Assembly: GCF_030271515.1 (NCBI RefSeq)
Contig: NZ_JASCXI010000001.1
Span: 434,001-498,000, forward strand
DNA from: Erythrobacter oryzae
Lineage (GTDB): Bacteria; Pseudomonadota; Alphaproteobacteria; Sphingomonadales; Sphingomonadaceae
Reading direction: 5' to 3'
Length of the DNA stretch: 64,000 nt
Below the pieces are notes generated by a model. The model searched no databases. It was not told the DNA's origin and saw nothing but the letters and a program-made list of their open reading frames with translations. Positions 37,680-47,996 of the stretch are shown one piece after another. Position 1 is the first letter of the stretch. Every line of letters begins with the position of its first letter. The position numbers and the translations under genes were made by a program.

Positions 37680-39508
37680 GCCGCGACCGCGACAATCTTC
37701 TGAGGGGCCAAGGCCTCTTGAAGCAGACCATCGCCGGGCTCGCCGCGCGCTGGCGCGGCTATGCCTGGACCGTTGCGGGCAGCGCCGGGCTCGGAGCCTT
37801 TTTGCTGTCGTCCCGTAACACCCCGTCCGAACAATGGACCTGTGCCTATCAGCACTGGCAGGGTGTGGCGGTCAGCTGGTTTGCCAGCGGGCGCAGCGAT
37901 CCTGCGATCACGGTTCACCTTCACGACCGGACCGCGCGGGTGCCGGCCAGCGTGCTGGCCAATGACCGGATATGGCTTTGGTGCTGGGATGATCTTTTCG
38001 GCAGGGCGCTGCTCGGCGGCACATTGGGCGCGCTGGTCGGCATGCTGCTGTGCTTTGGCTTTGCTATCTGGATACGCAGCGAGGGCAAGGAATCCACCCG
38101 CGATCGTTTCATTACTGGCACGCAGATCGTCGCCGAACGCGTCTTGGCCAGGAAGACGCGCAAGGCCAGCAATGCACGGTCGATCCGCATTGCTTCGGTC
38201 GGCATTCCGGCATGGCTGGAGTGCCGCCATTTTGCCCTGCTCGGCACGACCGGCGCGGGCAAGACCACCGTCATGCGCCAGATGCTCGACCAGGTCGAAG
38301 CGCGCGGCGAACCGGCTTTGGTCTACGACACCTCGGGCGAGTTCATCACCCATTACTACCGGCCCGAGCGCGGCGACATCATCCTCAATCCCTTTGACGA
38401 GCGCTCGGCCTTTTGGTCGCCTTTCTCCGAGATTGCCCATCCGGCAGACGCCGACCGCATCGCCCGCCAGCTGGTGTCCGAGACCGGAGAAAGGGATGAC
38501 GATGTCTGGCTGGAAACGTCTCGCATACTTGTCGCCAACGTCCTGCGGGTGCTTAGCGCCGAGGGGCGCACCACGCTTCCCGACTTGCTCGATGCGCTTC
38601 AGGTCAAGGGCAAGGAGGAAATGAAGGTCTGGCTGGCGGGCACCTCATCGGCGCGCACCTTTGCCGATGATGCTGACCGGGCGACAGGCAGCGTGCTCTT
38701 CATGCTCGCCAAGGCTGCCACCCTGCTGCAGTTCCTGTGGCGCGAGCCGGGAGATCGCGGCAGCTTTGCCTTCCGCGAGTTCATTGCCGGGCTCGACGCA
38801 CATCAGGGGCCCAAGCCCTGGCTCTTCGTCCCGCGCAAGGAAGACTATTTCGAGGCGATGAAGCCGCTCTTGGCCTGCTGGCTGGAATGCGCAGCCAGCG
38901 CCATGCTGGGGCTTCCGCCGTCCGACAGGCGCCGCATGTGGTTCTTCCTGGACGAGCTGGCCGACCTGCCCCGCGTCGACAATCTCACCCGGTTGCTCCC
39001 AGAGGGCCGCAAGTTCGGGGCGAGCGTGGTGCTGACCTTTCAGGCCATCGGCCAGATGCACCGCCGCTATGGCCGTGACAGCGCCGAGGCGCTGCTCGGC
39101 TGCTGCAATTCGAAATTGTATCTGCAGCTGATCGACCGCGACACGCGGGAATGGGCATCGCGGAATATCGGCGATGTCGAGGTGGAAGTGCGCAGCGCCT
39201 CCGACAGCTTCGAGACCGGGCCGCATAGCGGGCGCACATCGGTGGGCAGCACCCGCGTGGTCCGGCCTGCCGTAATCGAGAGCGATCTTCGTTTGCAGCC
39301 CCATCACGGCTTCCTGCAATTGCCCGATGCCTTGCCGGTTGGGCGGATCAAGCTGACACGGGCGCACATCGATGCGCGGGGTCCTGCCCGCCATCCGGCC
39401 TTTGTCCCGGCCCATATCAGCCAGATGCTGTGGAACCGTATGCCGAAGAAGGCCGACAGCAGTGCTGGCAAGGATGATCCCGCGACCACTCTGAAAGGGC
39501 CGGTCTGA
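37676..39508 (+). CDS. type IV coupling protein, TrwB/TraD family
   Basis: 610 aa. Two N-terminal membrane segments (about 23-42 and 105-130) anchor a hexameric DNA-pumping ATPase: Walker A GTTGAGKTT (K196), the family block YDTSGEFITHYYRPERGDIILNPFD, and Walker B WFFLDELADLPRVD. It couples the relaxase-DNA complex to a type IV secretion channel. No channel genes are on this element, so the partner channel must come from elsewhere. The TGA overlaps the relaxase ATG by one base. Confidence 0.92.
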   Translation: MSRDRDNLLRGQGLLKQTIAGLAARWRGYAWTVAGSAGLGAFLLSSRNTPSEQWTCAYQHWQGVAVSWFASGRSDPAITVHLHDRTARVPASVLANDRIWLWCWDDLFGRALLGGTLGALVGMLLCFGFAIWIRSEGKESTRDRFITGTQIVAERVLARKTRKASNARSIRIASVGIPAWLECRHFALLGTTGAGKTTVMRQMLDQVEARGEPALVYDTSGEFITHYYRPERGDIILNPFDERSAFWSPFSEIAHPADADRIARQLVSETGERDDDVWLETSRILVANVLRVLSAEGRTTLPDLLDALQVKGKEEMKVWLAGTSSARTFADDADRATGSVLFMLAKAATLLQFLWREPGDRGSFAFREFIAGLDAHQGPKPWLFVPRKEDYFEAMKPLLACWLECAASAMLGLPPSDRRRMWFFLDELADLPRVDNLTRLLPEGRKFGASVVLTFQAIGQMHRRYGRDSAEALLGCCNSKLYLQLIDRDTREWASRNIGDVEVEVRSASDSFETGPHSGRTSVGSTRVVRPAVIESDLRLQPHHGFLQLPDALPVGRIKLTRAHIDARGPARHPAFVPAHISQMLWNRMPKKADSSAGKDDPATTLKGPV

Positions 39509-42258
39509 TGGTTGCCACCATCGGCGCAATCGGCAGTTCGGCAGCCGCCTCAAGCTACTATGAGGCCGACGACTACTACGCCGATGGTGACATCTCGCCC
39601 AGCGAATGGCATGGCGAAGGTGCCAAGGCGCTTGGTTTGACAGGCGAAGTGAATCGCGAGACCTTCCGCGCCATCCTTGATGGCACGCTGCCCCATGGCC
39701 AGCAGCTTGGCACCATACGCGAGGGCAAGCTCCAGCACCGGCCCGGTTGGGACGTCACCATGAGCGCGCCCAAGTCGGTCTCGATCATGGCCGAGGTGGC
39801 CGGTGACCGGCGGTTGGTGGTGGCGCATAACAATGCCGTGAAGGCCGCGCTCGCCTATGTCGAGCGCCATACCGCTGCCACTCGTATCCGCGCCGACGGC
39901 GGGGTTGAGCAGCGACAGACCACAGACAATCTCGTGATCGCGAGCTTTCGCCATGATACGAGCCGGGCTCAGGACCCACAGCTTCACACCCACAATGTCA
40001 TCATGAACATGACGCAGGACGCCGAGGGCAACTGGCGCAGTCTTGAGCCGCGCGCGCTGTACCAGCTGCAGAAGGCGATCGGCGCGGTGTACCGGCAGGA
40101 GCTGGCCGTGGGCGTGCGCGCGCTCGGCTACGGCATCGAGCAGGGGAAGGATTCCCTGTTCGAGATCAAGGGTGTCCCCGCCGCCGTCATCCGCGCCTTC
40201 AGCGAGCGCGCCGCTCAGGTTGAAGCCCGGCTCGCCGAGCGCGGCCAGACCCGCGCGACCGCATCCGCCGAAGAAAAGCAGATTGCCGCGCTCGACACCC
40301 GCGAGGCGAAGCAGAGCCTGGAGCGGGGCGAGTTGGTAGCGAACTGGCGCGCGGAGGCGGATGCGGCAGGGTTCGGGAAGGACGTAAGGGAAGCTTTGGT
40401 CGCGGCCAGCAAGGAGGTGGCGGCCAGTTTGGAGCATGGCAGCGCACTTACCGCGCAGGGGCAGATCGCGGCGCATCAGGCCGTTGCGCTTGCCGCCGCC
40501 AATCTTGGTGAGCGCCAGTCGGTGTTCGCCGCTGCCGAGCTGGAGAAGGAGGCCGGGCGCTACGGTTTGGGCCGGGTGACTGCCGCCCAGATCGGCGCAG
40601 CCGTCGCGCGAGCACAAGGTCACGGCGCGCTCGTGCCGCGCACCTTCCTCGACAAGCGCGGCGCGGAATTTGCCGGGTTTACAACTGCCGAGAACATTGC
40701 CCAGGAGCGGCAGTTGCTGCGTCTGGAGGCCGAAGGGCGCGGGGCTGCTGCTCCGATCCTATCCGCCAAGCAAGCGGCGAGCGCGGTGGCCCGCGCCGAG
40801 CTGCGCTCCGATCACCCCTGGAACGAGGGCCAGCGCGCGGCCACCCGCGCACTGCTTACCAGCCCGCACCGCGTGACCGGCCTTCAAGGCTATGCCGGGA
40901 CCGCCAAGACCACCACCGTGCTGGCGACCTTTGCCCGCGAAGCGCAAGCGCGCGGGGTTCCCGTGACCGCGCTTGCGCCGACCGCGTCCGCTGCGCAGAC
41001 ATTGGGCGATGCCCTCGGCCAGCGCGGCGAGACCGTCGCCCGTCAGCTTGCGCGCAATGGCGCTGCGCTGTCGGGCGGCGTGTGGATTGTTGATGAAGCA
41101 TCGCTGCTCTCGGCCCGAGACATGGCGGCGCTGCTTGGCCTTGCCGCTGACAGCAAGGCCCGCGTGGTGCTGGTCGGCGATGTGAAGCAATTGGGCTCCG
41201 TTGGCGCAGGCGCGGCCTTTACCCAGCTGCAATCCGCCGGCATGGCCACCGCACGGCTCGATAGTGTGGTGCGCCAGACCAACACCGCCACCCGCGAAGC
41301 CGTGCAGGCATCCATCGAAGGTGATGCCCGCAGGGCGCTCGACGCGCTAGATCGCGGTGGTGGGAAGATCATTGCTCATGGCAGTCAGGGTGAGCGATTC
41401 GCTGTCATGGCCAAGGCCTATGCCGCACTCGATGCCAGTGAGCGGGGGCGCACCTTGGTGATTGAGCCATCGCGAGAGGGGCGAGATGCGCTTACCGCCG
41501 ATGTCCGCCGCGAGCTTGCAGCTGCTGGAGTCCTATCCGGCCCCGCCGTCACCATGGAGAGTCTGGTCGCCAAAAACCTGTCGCGCATCGAGGCCCGCGA
41601 TCCGGCCAGCTATGCGCCGGGCGATACTGTCCGCTTCTTGCGCGACTATGCCGACAAGGGCGTGACGCGCGGCGCTGCCTACCTGGTCGAGCGTATCGAT
41701 GGGGAGAAGGCTGCAATATCGCTCAAATCCGCAGACGGCTCATCCATCGACTGGCGCCTGCGCCAGTGGGGCGCAGGTAAGGTCGAGGTGTTCGAGCCGA
41801 AGGCGATGGAGTTGCAGGCGGGCGACCGTGTGCAGTTCACCCGCAACGACCGTGAGGCCGGGCGCATCAACGGGCTACGCGGCACGGTGACCGGCATTGA
41901 TCCCGAGCGGCAGCAGGCGAGCATCGCGTTGGCCAATGGCCGCGAGCAGCGGCTCGATCTTGCCGACCCCCGCGACGCCCATTTGCGTCATGCCTATGTC
42001 CAGACCGCACACGCTGCGCAGGGCCAGACCGCCGAGCGGGTGCTGATCCACGCCGACAGTCGCTCTGCCAATCTGGTCGATCAGAAGATGCTCTATGTCG
42101 CGCTCTCGCGCGCGAAGTCCGAAGCCATTGTCGTCACCGACGACAAGGCGCGGCTGATCAGCGCCATCCATGAACGCGCGGGCGAGAAGCAGACCGCTAT
42201 GGAGGTCAGTGCGCCCGAGGCCGCCAAGACGAAATCTCTGGGGGCTGGTCTCGGCTGA
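39508..42258 (+). CDS. MobF-family relaxase-helicase (TrwC/TraI-like)
   Basis: 916 aa. The N-terminal HUH relaxase has paired tyrosines at 17/18 and 23/24 (SYYEADDYY) and the metal-binding His triad H149...H160-x-H162 in HDTSRAQDPQLHTH, almost the spacing of TrwC. The C-terminal SF1 helicase has Walker A GYAGTAKTTT and the DEAS box in WIVDEAS. It nicks oriT, stays on the 5' end and unwinds the strand for transfer. Last gene of the coupled mobilization operon. Confidence 0.95.
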   Translation: MVATIGAIGSSAAASSYYEADDYYADGDISPSEWHGEGAKALGLTGEVNRETFRAILDGTLPHGQQLGTIREGKLQHRPGWDVTMSAPKSVSIMAEVAGDRRLVVAHNNAVKAALAYVERHTAATRIRADGGVEQRQTTDNLVIASFRHDTSRAQDPQLHTHNVIMNMTQDAEGNWRSLEPRALYQLQKAIGAVYRQELAVGVRALGYGIEQGKDSLFEIKGVPAAVIRAFSERAAQVEARLAERGQTRATASAEEKQIAALDTREAKQSLERGELVANWRAEADAAGFGKDVREALVAASKEVAASLEHGSALTAQGQIAAHQAVALAAANLGERQSVFAAAELEKEAGRYGLGRVTAAQIGAAVARAQGHGALVPRTFLDKRGAEFAGFTTAENIAQERQLLRLEAEGRGAAAPILSAKQAASAVARAELRSDHPWNEGQRAATRALLTSPHRVTGLQGYAGTAKTTTVLATFAREAQARGVPVTALAPTASAAQTLGDALGQRGETVARQLARNGAALSGGVWIVDEASLLSARDMAALLGLAADSKARVVLVGDVKQLGSVGAGAAFTQLQSAGMATARLDSVVRQTNTATREAVQASIEGDARRALDALDRGGGKIIAHGSQGERFAVMAKAYAALDASERGRTLVIEPSREGRDALTADVRRELAAAGVLSGPAVTMESLVAKNLSRIEARDPASYAPGDTVRFLRDYADKGVTRGAAYLVERIDGEKAAISLKSADGSSIDWRLRQWGAGKVEVFEPKAMELQAGDRVQFTRNDREAGRINGLRGTVTGIDPERQQASIALANGREQRLDLADPRDAHLRHAYVQTAHAAQGQTAERVLIHADSRSANLVDQKMLYVALSRAKSEAIVVTDDKARLISAIHERAGEKQTAMEVSAPEAAKTKSLGAGLG

Positions 42259-42477
42259 TCGTGTGATGCGTGAATGCCGGGCCATGGCATCCTTCGCCCT
42301 GCCATTGGAATGAACTGCTCCCTGAGTGACGGCCCGTGCCGGGCGGGATCAACAGCCTGCCCGCTCCATTCGGGCCTTGCCCTCCCGTGTTGGCTGTTCC
42401 GCGTACCGCTGACCCGCCCGGCCATCCGGCCCGTCCCTTCATCCGCGTTCCCAACGACAGGACGAAGGATTACTCCC

Positions 42478-43356
42478 ATGGCCAGCACCGCAACCGCCAG
42501 CATCTACGACACCATCACCAACCAGATTATCGCCGCGCTCGACCGCGGCACCGGCGACTACACCCTTCCCTGGCATCGCAGCAGTGCCCCGCTGACCCGG
42601 CCCATCAATGCGGTCACCCGCAAGGCCTATCGCGGGGTCAATGTCCTCGCCCTCTGGGCCAGCGCCGAGGCGCAGGACTTCGGGCATGGTCTCTGGGCAA
42701 CCTATCGGCAGTGGCAGTCGCTGGGTGCACAGGTCCGCAAGGGCGAGAAGGCCTCGCCGATCGTGTTCTACAAGGTGCTGGACAAGGCAGACGCCAGTGA
42801 CGACGAGGCGCGCGAGAGCGCAGGCCGGATCTTCGCGCAGGGCTCGCATGTGTTCAACATCGCCCAGGTCGAGGGCTACGCCTTGCCCGAGGTGCCGGAA
42901 GCCGCGGCCTTTGATCCCGTCCCTGATGTCGAGGCCTTCATCGCCGCCACCGGCGCTGCCATCCGCATCCAGGGCGACAGCGCCCACTACACCCTTTCCA
43001 TCGACACGATCACCATGCCTGATCGCGAGCGGTTCTTTACCACCGACACCGCCAGCGCGGCGCAGAACTGGTATGCCATTCTGCTCCACGAGCTGGTCCA
43101 CTGGACAGGGGCCGATCATCGGCTCGCCCGCACCTTCGGCAAGCGCTTCGGCGACGAGGCCTATGCCATGGAAGAGCTGGTCGCCGAACTTGGCTCAGCC
43201 TTCCTGTGCGGTGACCTCGGCCTGTCGGTGACCCCGCGTCCCGACCATGCCTGCTACCTCGCCAGCTGGCTGAAGGTACTCAAAGGCGACAACCGGGCGA
43301 TCTTCACTGCCGCCAGCGCGGCGACGAAGGCGGCGGAGTGGTTGGGGGAGGCATAG
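42478..43356 (+). CDS. ArdC-like antirestriction protein (zincin)
   Basis: 292 aa. An N-terminal ssDNA-binding ArdC domain (ITNQIIAALDRGTGDYTLPWHR; YRGVNVLALW; GAQVRKGEKASPIVFYK) and a C-terminal zincin-like domain with HELVHW (H204, E205, H208). ArdC shields incoming element DNA from host restriction, which fits a mobilizable element. Start ATG 42478 with GAAGGA upstream; the 219-bp gap before it holds only weak hairpins. Confidence 0.88.
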   Translation: MASTATASIYDTITNQIIAALDRGTGDYTLPWHRSSAPLTRPINAVTRKAYRGVNVLALWASAEAQDFGHGLWATYRQWQSLGAQVRKGEKASPIVFYKVLDKADASDDEARESAGRIFAQGSHVFNIAQVEGYALPEVPEAAAFDPVPDVEAFIAATGAAIRIQGDSAHYTLSIDTITMPDRERFFTTDTASAAQNWYAILLHELVHWTGADHRLARTFGKRFGDEAYAMEELVAELGSAFLCGDLGLSVTPRPDHACYLASWLKVLKGDNRAIFTAASAATKAAEWLGEA

Positions 43357-43444
43357 GCGGTTCATGGCGTAAACTCCCCAAACCACTGAAAACGAACAAA
43401 GGAGGCAACTTGCAAAGACATCCGAATGGCTTAAGGCCGATCTC

Positions 43445-43537
43445 GCAAGAGCAATTTGTCGCTCTGTGTTTGCGGCTTGAGGGGTGACCAACCTTGAACG
43501 CTTCAGGTAAAAGGCCGCGACAAATTGCGACTCTTGC
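43445..43537. repeat. long interrupted inverted repeat upstream of hsdR
   Basis: GCAAGAG-CAATTTGTCGC (43445-43462) pairs with GCGACAAATTG-CGA-CTCTTGC (43517-43537): 18 pairs with a 3-nt bulge, 54-nt loop. It lies in the 325-bp non-coding gap 43357-43681 before the restriction operon, with no gene visible. It could be an attenuator, an operator, or a scar of a past insertion. Confidence 0.55.
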
Positions 43538-43681
43538 ACCAGTATCGTGACGTGTTTCCCCTTCGCTTATAGGCTGAACTGCCTTTGAGCGATCAAGCGG
43601 GCTGACATATCGAAAGACGTTAAGCCGTGTACTGTCTCCGAATAGAAAGTCGCACGTGAACGAGTATCTCGGATTGGACCG

Positions 43682-46678
43682 ATGACGACAGCCGAAAGCA
43701 CCATTGAACGGGAACTGATTTCCAAGCTTGAAGAGCTCAAATACGAATATCGCCCAGATATCCGTGACCGAGCAGCGCTGGAGCAAAACTTTCGCCAGAA
43801 GTTCGAAGCCCTCAACCGCGTCCGCCTCACCGATACCGAATTTCAGCGTCTGCTGGAAAGCATCACCACACCCGACGTGTTCGCCGCCGCCAACATCCTG
43901 CGCGGGTACAGCAGCTTTGAGCGCGATGATGGCACGCCGCTCAACTACACCTTGGTCAACATCAAGGATTGGTGCAAAAACACGTTCGAGGTGGTCAACC
44001 AGCTCCGCATCAACACGGATAACAGTCACCATCGCTATGACGTGATCTTGCTCATCAACGGCGTCCCAGCCGTGCAGATCGAGCTGAAGACGATGGCCGT
44101 CAGCCCCCGCCGCGCCATGCAGCAGATCGTCGATTACAAGACCGATCCGGGCAATGGATATGGCAAAACCCTGCTTTGCTTCATCCAGATTTTCGTCGTC
44201 AGCAACCGCACCGACACCTGGTATTTCGCCAACAACAACGCGCGCCAGTTCAGCTTCAATGCCGATGAGCGGTTCCTGCCGATCTATCAGTTCGCCAGCG
44301 AGGATAACAAGAAGGTCACGCATCTCGACAGCTTTGCCGAGAAATTCCTGGCGAAGTGCACGCTTGGCCAGATGGTCAGCCGCTACATGGTGCTGGTCGC
44401 CAGCGAGCAGAAGCTGATGATGATGCGGCCCTACCAAATCTATGCCGTAAAGGCGATTGTGGAGTGTATCCACCAGAACTGCGGTAACGGCTATGTCTGG
44501 CACACCACCGGCAGCGGGAAGACGCTGACATCCTTCAAGGCCTCTACCTTGCTCAAGGATAACGATGACATCGCCAAATGCCTGTTCGTCGTAGACCGGA
44601 AGGACCTTGACCGGCAGACGCGGGAGGAATTCAACCGCTTTCAGGAAGGCTGCGTTGAGGAAAACACGAACACCGAAACTTTGGTGCGCCGCCTGTTATC
44701 GGACGACCGGGCCGACAAGGTCATTGTCACCACCATCCAGAAGCTGGGCTTGGCGCTCGACGATACCAATCGCCGCCAGTTCAATAAGACCCAGACCTAC
44801 AAGGAACGGTTGGAGCCGCTGCGTGACGAGCGCATCGCGATCATTTTCGACGAATGCCACCGCTCGCAGTTCGGGGACAATCACAAGGCCATCAAGGAGT
44901 TCTTCCCCAAAGCCCAGCTTTTCGGGTTCACCGGCACGCCCATTTTTGAGCAGAACGCCAGCTATCAGCAGGTTGAGGGCGAACAGGGCAGCTATCGGAC
45001 CACGGACGACCTGTTCCAGCGCAGCCTGCACCAATACACGATTACCCACGCCATTGAGGACCGCAACGTCCTGCGGTTCCACATCGACTACTATAAGCCT
45101 GAAGGGGAAAAGCTGCCCAAGCCCGGCGAGGCGTTGAAAAAAGAGAAGGTCATCGAAACGATCCTGGCCAAGCACAACGCTGCCACCGCCAGCCGCAAGT
45201 TCAATGCCGTGCTGGCGACCAGCTCAATCAACGATGCCATCGATTACTATGAAAAGTTCGCGAAGATTCAGGCGCAGCGCCAAGCTGCCGATCCCGAGTT
45301 TCAGCCCCTGAAAATTGCCTGCGTCTTTTCACCGCCCGCCGAAGGCAACAAGGACGTGCAGCAGATTCAGGAAGATCTGCCGCAGGAAAAGGCTGACAAC
45401 GCGCAGGACCCGGAAGCCAAGAAGGCCGCGCTGAAGGCGATCATCAGCGATTACAACGACCATTACGGCACCAACCACAAGATTGGCGAGTTCGACCTGT
45501 ATTATCAGGACGTGCAAAAGCGCATCAAGGATCAGCAGTTCCCCAATGCCGATTTGCCACATAAGGGCGCGGAGAAGATCGACATCGTCATTGTGGTGGA
45601 CATGTTGCTCACAGGCTTCGATTCAAAGTTCCTGAACACGCTCTACGTGGACAAGAACCTGAAGCACCACGGGCTGATTCAGGCATTTTCGCGCACCAAC
45701 CGCGTGCTGAATGACACCAAGCCTTATGGCAACATTCTCGATTTCCGGCAGCAGCAGGCAGCGGTTGAAGAGGCGATTGCCCTCTTTTCCGGCGAGAAGA
45801 TCGATAATCCCAAGCAAATCTGGTTGGTCGATCCCGCACCGAAGGTGATCGAAAATTTGCAAAACGCAATGCAGACGCTGGGCGCGTTCATGGAATCGCA
45901 GGGGCTATCCAACGCGCCCGAAGACGTGCCCAACCTGAAGGGTGATGCCGCGCGCGGGCAGTTCATTACCCTGTTCAAGGAGGTGCAGCGCCTGAAGACC
46001 CAGCTCGATCAATACACCGATCTGAGCGAAGAGCAGGCGGAAGCGATTGGCCAGGCCGTGCCGACCGATGCCTTGCAGGGTTTCCGCAGCATGTATCTGG
46101 AGACCGCAAAGCGGCTGAAGGAAAAGCAGGACAAGCCCGGCGGTGCCGACGATCCGGTAGTGGACCAGCTCGACTTTGAGTTTGTGCTCTTCCACTCAGC
46201 CGTGATCGATTATGATTACATCATGGGGCTGATTGCCCGCTACACGCAGAACCTGCCCGGCAAGCTGAAAATGAGCCGCGAGCAGCTGATTGGCCTAATC
46301 CAGTCCGATGCCAAGTTCATCGACGAGCGCGAGGATATTGCCGAGTATATTCGCGGCCTGTCCACCGATCAGCCGCTGGACGAAAAGGAAATCCGCGCCG
46401 GTTACGAACGGTTCAAGTCCGCGAAGAAGGTGCAGGCGCTGACCGCGATAGCCGACAAGCACCGGGTGGACGCGGCTGTGCTGCAAACCTTTGTCGATGT
46501 CGTGCTGCGCCGCCGGATTTTCGATGGCGACGGCCTCAGCGACCTGATGGCTCCGCTGGAACTGGGATGGAAGGCGCGCACGGAAGCCGAACTGGCGTTG
46601 ATGGAAGACCTTGCCCCATTACTCCACAAGCTGGCCCAGGGCCGCGAGATTTCGGGGCTGAGCGCATATGAGCAGTAA
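43682..46678 (+). CDS. hsdR: type I restriction enzyme R subunit
   Basis: 998 aa. N-terminal PD-(D/E)xK nuclease (Asp120, then Glu134-Leu-Lys136 in QIELK) cleaves DNA; the SF2 translocase has Walker A TTGSGKT (K280), the DECHRS box and GFTGTPIF; the C-terminal helical part binds the methylase core. It restricts unmethylated DNA after ATP-driven translocation. AT-richer and with different codon use from the host genes. First gene of an overlapping hsdR-hsdS-X-hsdM operon. Confidence 0.95.
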   Translation: MTTAESTIERELISKLEELKYEYRPDIRDRAALEQNFRQKFEALNRVRLTDTEFQRLLESITTPDVFAAANILRGYSSFERDDGTPLNYTLVNIKDWCKNTFEVVNQLRINTDNSHHRYDVILLINGVPAVQIELKTMAVSPRRAMQQIVDYKTDPGNGYGKTLLCFIQIFVVSNRTDTWYFANNNARQFSFNADERFLPIYQFASEDNKKVTHLDSFAEKFLAKCTLGQMVSRYMVLVASEQKLMMMRPYQIYAVKAIVECIHQNCGNGYVWHTTGSGKTLTSFKASTLLKDNDDIAKCLFVVDRKDLDRQTREEFNRFQEGCVEENTNTETLVRRLLSDDRADKVIVTTIQKLGLALDDTNRRQFNKTQTYKERLEPLRDERIAIIFDECHRSQFGDNHKAIKEFFPKAQLFGFTGTPIFEQNASYQQVEGEQGSYRTTDDLFQRSLHQYTITHAIEDRNVLRFHIDYYKPEGEKLPKPGEALKKEKVIETILAKHNAATASRKFNAVLATSSINDAIDYYEKFAKIQAQRQAADPEFQPLKIACVFSPPAEGNKDVQQIQEDLPQEKADNAQDPEAKKAALKAIISDYNDHYGTNHKIGEFDLYYQDVQKRIKDQQFPNADLPHKGAEKIDIVIVVDMLLTGFDSKFLNTLYVDKNLKHHGLIQAFSRTNRVLNDTKPYGNILDFRQQQAAVEEAIALFSGEKIDNPKQIWLVDPAPKVIENLQNAMQTLGAFMESQGLSNAPEDVPNLKGDAARGQFITLFKEVQRLKTQLDQYTDLSEEQAEAIGQAVPTDALQGFRSMYLETAKRLKEKQDKPGGADDPVVDQLDFEFVLFHSAVIDYDYIMGLIARYTQNLPGKLKMSREQLIGLIQSDAKFIDEREDIAEYIRGLSTDQPLDEKEIRAGYERFKSAKKVQALTAIADKHRVDAAVLQTFVDVVLRRRIFDGDGLSDLMAPLELGWKARTEAELALMEDLAPLLHKLAQGREISGLSAYEQ

Positions 46679-47996
46679 GGCTACGAGCGCTGTCGCGGGC
46701 GGGCAGGATCAGATGGGCGGGCTTATGCCGAAGTTGCGTTTTCCGGACTTTCGGGAAGCCGAGGGATGGAATCCTGTGCCTTTGAGCCAGACATGTCGAC
46801 CGATAAACGAGAAAGTGGGTGGCGTGAATCTCACGCCCGTGAGCATTACCGCTGGGCTTGGTTTTGTTTCGCAAGCATCAAAATTCGGGCGGGACATTTC
46901 AGGCGATCAATACAAAAACTACACTTACCTGCGCTTTGGCGATTTCGCGTACAATAAAGGAAATTCAAAGAAGTACCCACAGGGCTATGTGTGCCAACTC
47001 AAGGAGTTCGAGGAGGCTGCTGCATCGAGTGCATTTATTTGTTTCCGATTAAATCCGGAGCACGAACCGGCATTTTTTCAGGCTGCCTTTGATCAGAATC
47101 TGCATGGCAGACAGTTGTCGAAGTACATTACCAGCGGCGCGAGAAGCGACGGCCTGCTGAATATCCGCCCAGACGCCTTTTACAGCGTCAACATCCCAAT
47201 TCCGCCGACCCCCGGTGAGCAGCAGAAAATCGCCGATTGCCTGTTGTCCATCGATACGCTGATTGCCGCCGAGGCGGAGAAGCTGGAGGCGCTGAAGGAC
47301 CACAAAAAGGGCCTGATGCAACAGCTTTTCCCCGCCCCCGGCGAAACCACCCCCCGCCTCCGCTTTCCGGAGTTTGGGGGGGCGAGAGATTGGGACGCCA
47401 AGAGGCTTGGCTCAAGTGCGAAAAAAGTGGGCAGCGGCATAACCCCAAAAGGTGGGAATTCCGCATACTCACTTTCTGGCCGTCCATTCATGCGAAGTCA
47501 GAACGTCGGCTGGGGTGAATTGCTCCTTGAGAACGTGGCTTTCATAGCCGAAGAGTTGCATGCGACTTTTCCCGCAACTGAGATTCATGCGGGCGATGTT
47601 CTGTTGAACATAACAGGGGCATCAATAGGCCGAAGCGCAATTGCTGACGGCCGAATATCCGGCGGCAACGTCAACCAGCATGTTTGCATCATTCGCTTAA
47701 AAGAACACGAAATGATTCCGAGCTATCTCAATCAATTCCTTCTTTCTCCATTCGGGCAATCACAAATCGACAGTTTTCAAGCGGGTGGGAACAGGCAGGG
47801 TCTGAATTTCGAACAGATTCGCTCTTTCGAAGTGCCATGCCCTCCGGCCTTGCGCGAACAAGAACGCATCGCCGATTGCCTTTCGTCTATCGACGTACTT
47901 ATCGCGGCGAAGGGGAGCAAAATTGACGCGCTCAAGGCCCACAAGCAGGGCCTGATACAGCAGCTTTTCCCGGTGGCAGATCAGGTGCAGGCATGA
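46668..47996 (+). CDS. hsdS: type I restriction specificity subunit
   Basis: 442 aa. Two target-recognition domains, each ended by a matching helical spacer: IADCLLSIDTLIAAEAEKLEALKDHKKGL and the later IADCLSSIDVLIAAKGSKIDALKAHKQGL differ at few positions (both about 30 residues). This repeat makes the pseudo-twofold HsdS that reads a bipartite DNA site. The two TRDs differ, so the site is asymmetric; its sequence cannot be predicted here. Start overlaps hsdR by 11 bp. Confidence 0.93.
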   Translation: MSSKATSAVAGGQDQMGGLMPKLRFPDFREAEGWNPVPLSQTCRPINEKVGGVNLTPVSITAGLGFVSQASKFGRDISGDQYKNYTYLRFGDFAYNKGNSKKYPQGYVCQLKEFEEAAASSAFICFRLNPEHEPAFFQAAFDQNLHGRQLSKYITSGARSDGLLNIRPDAFYSVNIPIPPTPGEQQKIADCLLSIDTLIAAEAEKLEALKDHKKGLMQQLFPAPGETTPRLRFPEFGGARDWDAKRLGSSAKKVGSGITPKGGNSAYSLSGRPFMRSQNVGWGELLLENVAFIAEELHATFPATEIHAGDVLLNITGASIGRSAIADGRISGGNVNQHVCIIRLKEHEMIPSYLNQFLLSPFGQSQIDSFQAGGNRQGLNFEQIRSFEVPCPPALREQERIADCLSSIDVLIAAKGSKIDALKAHKQGLIQQLFPVADQVQA

